This document shows, piece after piece, positions 59,816 through 64,000 of a stretch of 64,000 nucleotides of DNA. Numbering within the stretch: the stretch's first letter is position 1; each line of letters begins with the position of its first letter. The notes beneath the pieces are model-generated. The model was given only the letters and a program-made list of their open reading frames with translations. It had not been told where the DNA came from and ran no database searches. The stretch is from Ligilactobacillus salitolerans (lineage in GTDB: Bacteria; Bacillota; Bacilli; Lactobacillales; Lactobacillaceae): assembly GCF_003864415.1 (NCBI RefSeq), contig NZ_BFFP01000004.1, forward strand, positions 39,183 to 103,182. Reading direction: 5' to 3'. The translations under genes and the position numbers were made by a program.

Positions 59816-60394
59816 TCAGTCAGTCGCCTTGGGCGGATCAAAGTAATGTTTGCGGCAGACCGGATAGTACTGTTCATTGCCGCCGATCAAGATCTGTTCG
59901 CCAGCATAGACTGGCTGACCATCATTAAAGCGCAGGTTCATAACTGCCTTTTTATTGCAGAACCAGCAAATTGTTTTCATCTCTTCGATCTTGTCTGCAT
60001 ACAATAATAGGTACTTGGATCCTTCAAACAGTTCATTTCTAAAATCATTTTTCAAGCCAAAAGTCATCACAGGAATATTTAGCTGATCGACAATTTTAGT
60101 CAGCTCCAGAACATGGTGCTTTTGCAAAAACTGGGCTTCATCAACTAAAAGGCAGGCAATGTCTTCGTTTCCCGCTTGGACTAGGCTCAAAATATCAGTT
60201 TCGGCAAAAATCGGGACCGCAGTTCTTTTTAATCCGACCCGACTTGCAATATAGCCGACTCCTTCACGATCATCCAGACCGCTAGTACAAATTAAAACCT
60301 TTTTATGTTGTTCTTCATAATTATGTGCAACTTTGAGGATCTCGATCGATTTGCCGCTATTCATTGCGCCATAGCGAAAAAATAACTGTGCCAC
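59816..60394 (-). CDS. tdk: Thymidine kinase
   Basis: A 192-residue type II thymidine kinase. The P-loop is [10 protein letters not shown] (about 9-18), Walker B VDEAQFL, and the zinc lasso cysteines are CWFCNKKA and the C-terminal PVCRKHYF (the fourth ligand appears to be His). It phosphorylates thymidine in salvage. It is 55 bases upstream of prfA, a common Firmicutes order. Confidence 0.96.
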   Translation of the reverse strand: MAQLFFRYGAMNSGKSIEILKVAHNYEEQHKKVLICTSGLDDREGVGYIASRVGLKRTAVPIFAETDILSLVQAGNEDIACLLVDEAQFLQKHHVLELTKIVDQLNIPVMTFGLKNDFRNELFEGSKYLLLYADKIEEMKTICWFCNKKAVMNLRFNDGQPVYAGEQILIGGNEQYYPVCRKHYFDPPKATD

Positions 60395-60727
60395 TTAATT
60401 TCACTCTCCCTAAAAAAGCATCATTTTTTAGTATATACGATTTTCCCGTAAATTTCATCTTTAGCAGCCGATTTAATTTGTAGAAAGACAATCAAGCTGG
60501 CAAAATTAAATTGCTAGTTTGTCTGTTCAGCTATATTTGCAAAAAGACTGCCTGATAGTTCAAAATCACATTACGGCAACTCCATTTGTGGTAAGATATC
60601 ATATGATTGTTTAATTTACCCGACCACCCAAAAGCCATTAATTTTTTGGCTAGTTGACTACAAATCAATCTCGCAGGCGGTTGGAATAATAAAAGACTTT
60701 AACTCTGAAAGTGGAGGAAAAAAATCA
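60395..60727 (+). promoter_or_regulatory. tdk-murT divergent intergenic region
   Basis: For murT, an extended -10 TGG-TAAGAT (60589-60597) gives a leader of about 120 bases containing a small hairpin AGCCA/TGGCT (60632-60650). On the tdk side an AT-only inverted repeat CTAAAAAA/TTTTTTAG (60410-60431) lies in its leader just before the SD, and TATACT near 60430 may be its -10. No ORF seen. Confidence 0.5.
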
Positions 60728-62077
60728 ATGACTCTCAAAAGTTCACTCGCAATCACAGCGGGGAAATCTTCTTACTGGTTTTTGCATAATTTTATGCACG
60801 GCGGGACCTCGCTGCCTGGTAAAATCACCCTAGCGATCGATCCTGATGTCTTAAAACAGCTAGCTTCTGATTATGAGATCATACTGATCACTGGGACCAA
60901 CGGAAAGACACTGACCACCGCTTTGACTGTCAAGACCTTAAAAGCAAAGTACCCGCAAGTACTGACGAACCCCAGCGGTTCCAATATGAAACAAGGGATC
61001 GTAACCGCCTTTTTGACTAACAAAAAAGCTGCCACCGGTAAAAAAATTGCTATTTTGGAAACCGATGAAGCCAATGTGCCTATAATTTCCGCCTATGTAA
61101 CTCCAACTGCCTTTGTTTTGACCAATCTCTTTCGTGATCAAATGGATCGTTACGGTGAAATTTATACGACCTATGACAAAATACTGAAGGGCATTAAACT
61201 CCACCCTCACGCAACCGTGATCGCTAACGGAGATGCGCCGATCTTTAACAGTAAAAATCTGCCCAATCCCATGATTTACTATGGCTTCAACCAGCAGGCA
61301 GATCAAGAACAACTCGCTCCAGCCAACACCGACGGCTTATTGTGCCCGAAATGCCAGCACATCCTACACTTTAAAAATAGGATCTACAGCAACCTCGGTA
61401 AATACTATTGTCCGCACTGCGGTTTTAAGCGGCCAGAGTTAAAAACACAGGTCACCTCTGTCCAGAAATTAACTCCACAGTCTTCAACCTTTGAGATCGA
61501 CGATCACCAAATCACCCTGCACATTGGCGGAACTTACAATATCTATAATGCTTTAGCAGCATACACGATCGGCCAATTTTTGCAAGTTGAACCTGAGCGG
61601 ATGACCCAAGCATTAAGCGACCCAGACAGTAAGGTCTTTGGCAGGCAAGAAGTGATCCAAGTGCAGGACAAGGAAGTTACATTGATTTTAGTTAAAAATC
61701 CGGTCGGGCTCGACCAGGTTTTGCAAATGATCAAGAACGACACCCAGCCATTTTCACTAGCAGTGTTGCTAAACGCAAATTATGCCGATGGGATCGATAC
61801 TAGCTGGATCTGGGACGGAAATTTCGAAGACCTGCCCTTCGCAAGGATCCCGGCGGTTTTGACTGGTGGTGAGCGCTATCAAGACATTACCTTTAGGTTA
61901 AGAGTTGCTGGCGTCCCCGAAGAAAATTTCGAGCAGCAAGCTGACTTGCCAACTGTGTTAGAAAAAATCAAAACCATGCCGACTAAACATGTCTATGTTT
62001 TAGCGACATATACCGCGGTCTTGCAACTGCGCAAAATGCTTGCACAGCAAGGTTATATTGAAGGAGGAATGAATTAA
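60728..62077 (+). CDS. murT: Lipid II isoglutaminyl synthase, subunit MurT
   Basis: A 449-residue Mur-ligase-like subunit that activates the D-Glu of lipid II. P-loop ITGTNGKT (54-61). An inserted zinc ribbon has Cys206, Cys209, Cys228 and Cys231. The C-terminal DUF1727 domain binds GatD. SD GGAGGAAA. The stop overlaps the gatD start (TAATG). Amidated lipid II is the preferred substrate for cross-linking. Confidence 0.96.
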   Translation: MTLKSSLAITAGKSSYWFLHNFMHGGTSLPGKITLAIDPDVLKQLASDYEIILITGTNGKTLTTALTVKTLKAKYPQVLTNPSGSNMKQGIVTAFLTNKKAATGKKIAILETDEANVPIISAYVTPTAFVLTNLFRDQMDRYGEIYTTYDKILKGIKLHPHATVIANGDAPIFNSKNLPNPMIYYGFNQQADQEQLAPANTDGLLCPKCQHILHFKNRIYSNLGKYYCPHCGFKRPELKTQVTSVQKLTPQSSTFEIDDHQITLHIGGTYNIYNALAAYTIGQFLQVEPERMTQALSDPDSKVFGRQEVIQVQDKEVTLILVKNPVGLDQVLQMIKNDTQPFSLAVLLNANYADGIDTSWIWDGNFEDLPFARIPAVLTGGERYQDITFRLRVAGVPEENFEQQADLPTVLEKIKTMPTKHVYVLATYTAVLQLRKMLAQQGYIEGGMN

Positions 62078-62781
62078 TGAAATACTCATTGAAATTAGCC
62101 CACTTATATGGCGACCTCTTAAATACCTACGGTGACATCGGCAATATCTTGACTTTACAATATTACGCTAAGCAAATGAATGTGGAACTGACCGCTGATG
62201 TGGTCTCCTTAGAAACACCTTTTGATGCTCAAAAATATGATCTCTTCTTCTTTGGCGGCGGTCAGGATTATGAACAGATGATCGTATCGCAAGATATTCA
62301 GCAAAAAAAAGCTGCCTTAACCAATTTCATTGAGGATGGCGGTCCTGGGCTGGCGATTTGCGGCGGTTTTCAGCTGCTGGGCAAGTACTATATCGGTGCT
62401 GCTGGGCAAAGGATCGATGGGATCGCTGCTTTGCCCCACTATACTAATAGTCAGGATAACAATCGTTTCATCGGGGATATCACGATCAAAAACTCAGCCT
62501 CCGGCCAGACCTATCACGGCTTTGAAAATCATAATGGCGTTACCTACTTAGGCGAAAACGAAGAGCCATTAGGAAAAGTCATTTCTGGGCATGGCAACAA
62601 TGGTGAGGATGGCGGAGAAGGTGCAATTTATAACAACGTCTTCTGCTCATATTTTCATGGACCGATCTTAGCCCGCAATGGCGAGTTAGCCAAAAAATTG
62701 CTTTTACTCGCCTTAAAGCGCAAATATCCGACTGCCGACCTTTCTGAGCAAGAAAAACTCAAGATCAAACCAACTTATTAA
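62077..62781 (+). CDS. gatD: Lipid II isoglutaminyl synthase, glutaminase subunit GatD
   Basis: A 234-residue class I glutamine amidotransferase. The nucleophile is Cys95 in GLAICGGFQLLG; the active-site His is in SYFHGPILARN. It releases ammonia from glutamine for MurT. Its SD GGAGGAATG is in the murT end, so the two subunits are made in step. Terminated by a strong hairpin. Confidence 0.96.
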   Translation: MKYSLKLAHLYGDLLNTYGDIGNILTLQYYAKQMNVELTADVVSLETPFDAQKYDLFFFGGGQDYEQMIVSQDIQQKKAALTNFIEDGGPGLAICGGFQLLGKYYIGAAGQRIDGIAALPHYTNSQDNNRFIGDITIKNSASGQTYHGFENHNGVTYLGENEEPLGKVISGHGNNGEDGGEGAIYNNVFCSYFHGPILARNGELAKKLLLLALKRKYPTADLSEQEKLKIKPTY

Positions 62782-62783
62782 TA

Positions 62784-62825
62784 GAAATGCGCGTTCCGCT
62801 GAAATAAGGGAACGCGCATTTTTTA
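62784..62825. terminator. Bidirectional terminator between gatD and manA
   Basis: 12-bp stem AATGCGCGTTCC/GGAACGCGCATT with a loop of about 11 bases, six T on the plus side and a TTTCTATT tail on the minus side, between convergent genes. Confidence 0.9.
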
Positions 62826-62829
62826 TTTA

Positions 62830-63795
62830 TTAGGCATCTTTGCCAGGTTCAGAAGCAATTATCGATAAATCGCCCTTTAACTGCCACTTTTTAACGGCGT
62901 ACGGCAGAATAAAGTGGACTCCTTTTTCGATCTGATAAGTTTGACCGTCCACGACGAGCTGGCCTTCTCCATCCAAGACAGACACTAAAGTATATGGTGC
63001 TTCCTGTCGTTCAAAGTCAGCTGCCCCACCGGCTAGGTCCCAGCGATAAACTGCAAAGAACTTAGTGGATACGAAACGCGTAACCTGCGCATCACCCACT
63101 TGGTATTCCTTTTGCTCGATCTCAGGTTCTTTAAACGGAACATTGGTACAATCGATCGATTGTTTGAGATGCAGTTCCCGTTTCTGCCCTGTCTTTTGGT
63201 CGACCCGGTCAAAATCATACAAGCGATAGGTCGTATCGCTGCTCTGTTGGGTCTCTAAAACCATGATCCCCTTACCGATCGCATGGATCGTACCGCTTGG
63301 AACATACAAGAAATCGCCTGGCTTGACCGGCACGTGACGGAACAATTTCTGCCACTGCTTCTTTTCGATCATGTCAGCTAATTCTTCCTTAGTCTGAGCA
63401 TGGTGACCATAAATCATTTCAGCACCAGGATCAGCCGCAAGAACATACCAGCACTCAGTCTTGCCCAATTCGCCTTCATGTTCCTTGGCATAGGCATCAT
63501 CAGGATGAACTTGAACAGAAAGATCCTCTTTGGCATCCAAGATCTTGGTCAGCAGAGGGAAAACATCACCTGCAGCATTCCCAAATAACTGCCGTTCTTC
63601 TTGCCATAACTGCATCAAATTTTTACCTTGATATGGTCCATTGATCACAGTTGCTGGACCATGGCTATGTCCCGAAATTGCCCAGCATTCGCCAGTATGA
63701 TCACTCGGAATGTCATAACCATAAACGCTCTTTAAGCGCGAGCCGCCCCAGATTTTTTCTTGAAAATAAGGTTTTAAAAACAATGGTTCCGTCAC
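62830..63795 (-). CDS. manA: Mannose-6-phosphate isomerase, class I
   Basis: A 321-residue zinc cupin enzyme interconverting Man-6-P and Fru-6-P. Visible are KPYFQEKIWGG, LSVQVHPDDAYA (metal histidine), GKTECWYVL and VPSGTIHAIGKG (second histidine). The longest frame begins at 63855, but GTG 63795 (MTEPLFLKPYF) is 9 bases after AAAGGAG and matches the family N-terminus; an ATG overlapping it is out of frame. Confidence 0.95.
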   Translation of the reverse strand: MTEPLFLKPYFQEKIWGGSRLKSVYGYDIPSDHTGECWAISGHSHGPATVINGPYQGKNLMQLWQEERQLFGNAAGDVFPLLTKILDAKEDLSVQVHPDDAYAKEHEGELGKTECWYVLAADPGAEMIYGHHAQTKEELADMIEKKQWQKLFRHVPVKPGDFLYVPSGTIHAIGKGIMVLETQQSSDTTYRLYDFDRVDQKTGQKRELHLKQSIDCTNVPFKEPEIEQKEYQVGDAQVTRFVSTKFFAVYRWDLAGGAADFERQEAPYTLVSVLDGEGQLVVDGQTYQIEKGVHFILPYAVKKWQLKGDLSIIASEPGKDA

Positions 63796-63878
63796 ATTGA
63801 TCCGCTCCTTTATTAGTTCACCTCTAATTTTAACCGCCCAAGCCATAATTGACAACTAGCGGGAAGTTTTTGTTCAAA

Positions 63879-64000
63879 ATCGGGTAGGAGATAGTTCACA
63901 CTATCGACCTCCCACACCACCGTACGTACGGAACCGTATACGGCGGTTCAACAACTTAAGCTTTTGCTTGAATTGACTGATACAACTGGGACATGTTTAA
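63879..64000 (-). mobile_element. 3' end of a group II intron (domains V and VI), continuing off the edge
   Basis: Minus strand. Domain V (about 63914-63949): ACCGCCGTA pairs with TACGGTGGT, inner TACGG/CCGTA, with the CG bulge on the 3' strand. Domain VI (63882-63913): GGGAGG pairs with CCT(A)CCC, leaving a bulged A at 63885, 7 bases from the intron end (AT at 63880-63879), over a GATAG/CTATC hairpin. Upstream a 14-codon open frame ends at 63956 and may be the reverse transcriptase C-terminus. The domain V type resembles bacterial class C introns. Confidence 0.8.

Overview
The window is a stretch of core chromosome from a low-to-mid GC, rod-shaped Gram-positive bacterium. It is almost certainly a lactobacillus (Lactobacillaceae). 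The evidence is the gene order mraZ-rsmH-ftsL-pbp-mraY-murD-murG-divIB-ftsA-ftsZ-sepF-yggT-ylmH, the small lactobacillar DUF3397, DUF4044, DUF2969 and DUF1146 proteins, an atp operon that begins at atpB, MurT/GatD, EzrA, a T-box in front of valS and strong AGGAGG-type ribosome binding sites. I do not commit to a species. Most genes are on the minus strand. No rRNA, tRNA, CRISPR array, prophage or insertion sequence was seen.

Layout, left to right. 1-12.0 kb (minus): the division and cell wall (dcw) cluster, read from mraZ down to the truncated ylmH at the left edge. 12.2-15.4 kb: DUF3397, the tiny plus-strand DUF4044 gene, a membrane-anchored alpha/beta hydrolase and cardiolipin synthase. 15.6-19.7 kb (minus): mreB-mreC-mreD-minC-minD. 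19.8-30.3 kb (minus): cold-shock protein, radC, a HAD phosphatase, folC, valS with its T-box leader, thiI and its cysteine desulfurase, and ezrA. 30.4-34.5 kb (plus): free methionine-R-sulfoxide reductase, rpsD with a structured leader, rarA, a probable 6S RNA, a small membrane protein and a universal stress protein. 34.6-38.6 kb: tag, an APH-like kinase, an amino acid permease and a GNAT acetyltransferase. 38.7-43.9 kb (minus): the sufCDSUB iron-sulfur operon with a Fur-box-like palindrome in its promoter, preceded by an ArsC/Spx-fold protein. 44.5-49.1 kb (minus): DUF1146, murA, mbl, yidD, DUF2969 and rodA. 49.4-55.8 kb (minus): atpBEFHAGDC. 56.1-60.4 kb (minus): tdk, prfA, prmC, the Sua5-type tsaC gene and upp. 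60.7-62.8 kb (plus): murT-gatD. 62.8-63.8 kb (minus): manA. At the right edge, on the minus strand, is the 3' end (domains V and VI) of a group II intron.

The genes work mainly as one growth machine. They cover precursor synthesis (murA, murD, mraY, murG), lipid II amidation (murT/gatD), septal synthesis (FtsL, DivIB, PBP, FtsA, FtsZ, SepF, EzrA, MinCD) and sidewall elongation (MreBCD, Mbl, RodA). Energy (ATP synthase), Fe-S cluster supply (Suf) and translation functions (S4, ValRS, RF1 and its methylase, tRNA modification by ThiI and TsaC) sit around them. I found no convincing new multi-gene defence or biosynthetic system. The items most worth a second look are regulatory or RNA-level: the MraZ-box array, the Fur box inside the suf promoter, the structured RNAs after rarA, the rpsD leader, the intron end and the four conserved small proteins of unknown function. 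Many starts were moved from the longest open frame to the codon correctly spaced behind a Shine-Dalgarno (SD) sequence; each case is stated.
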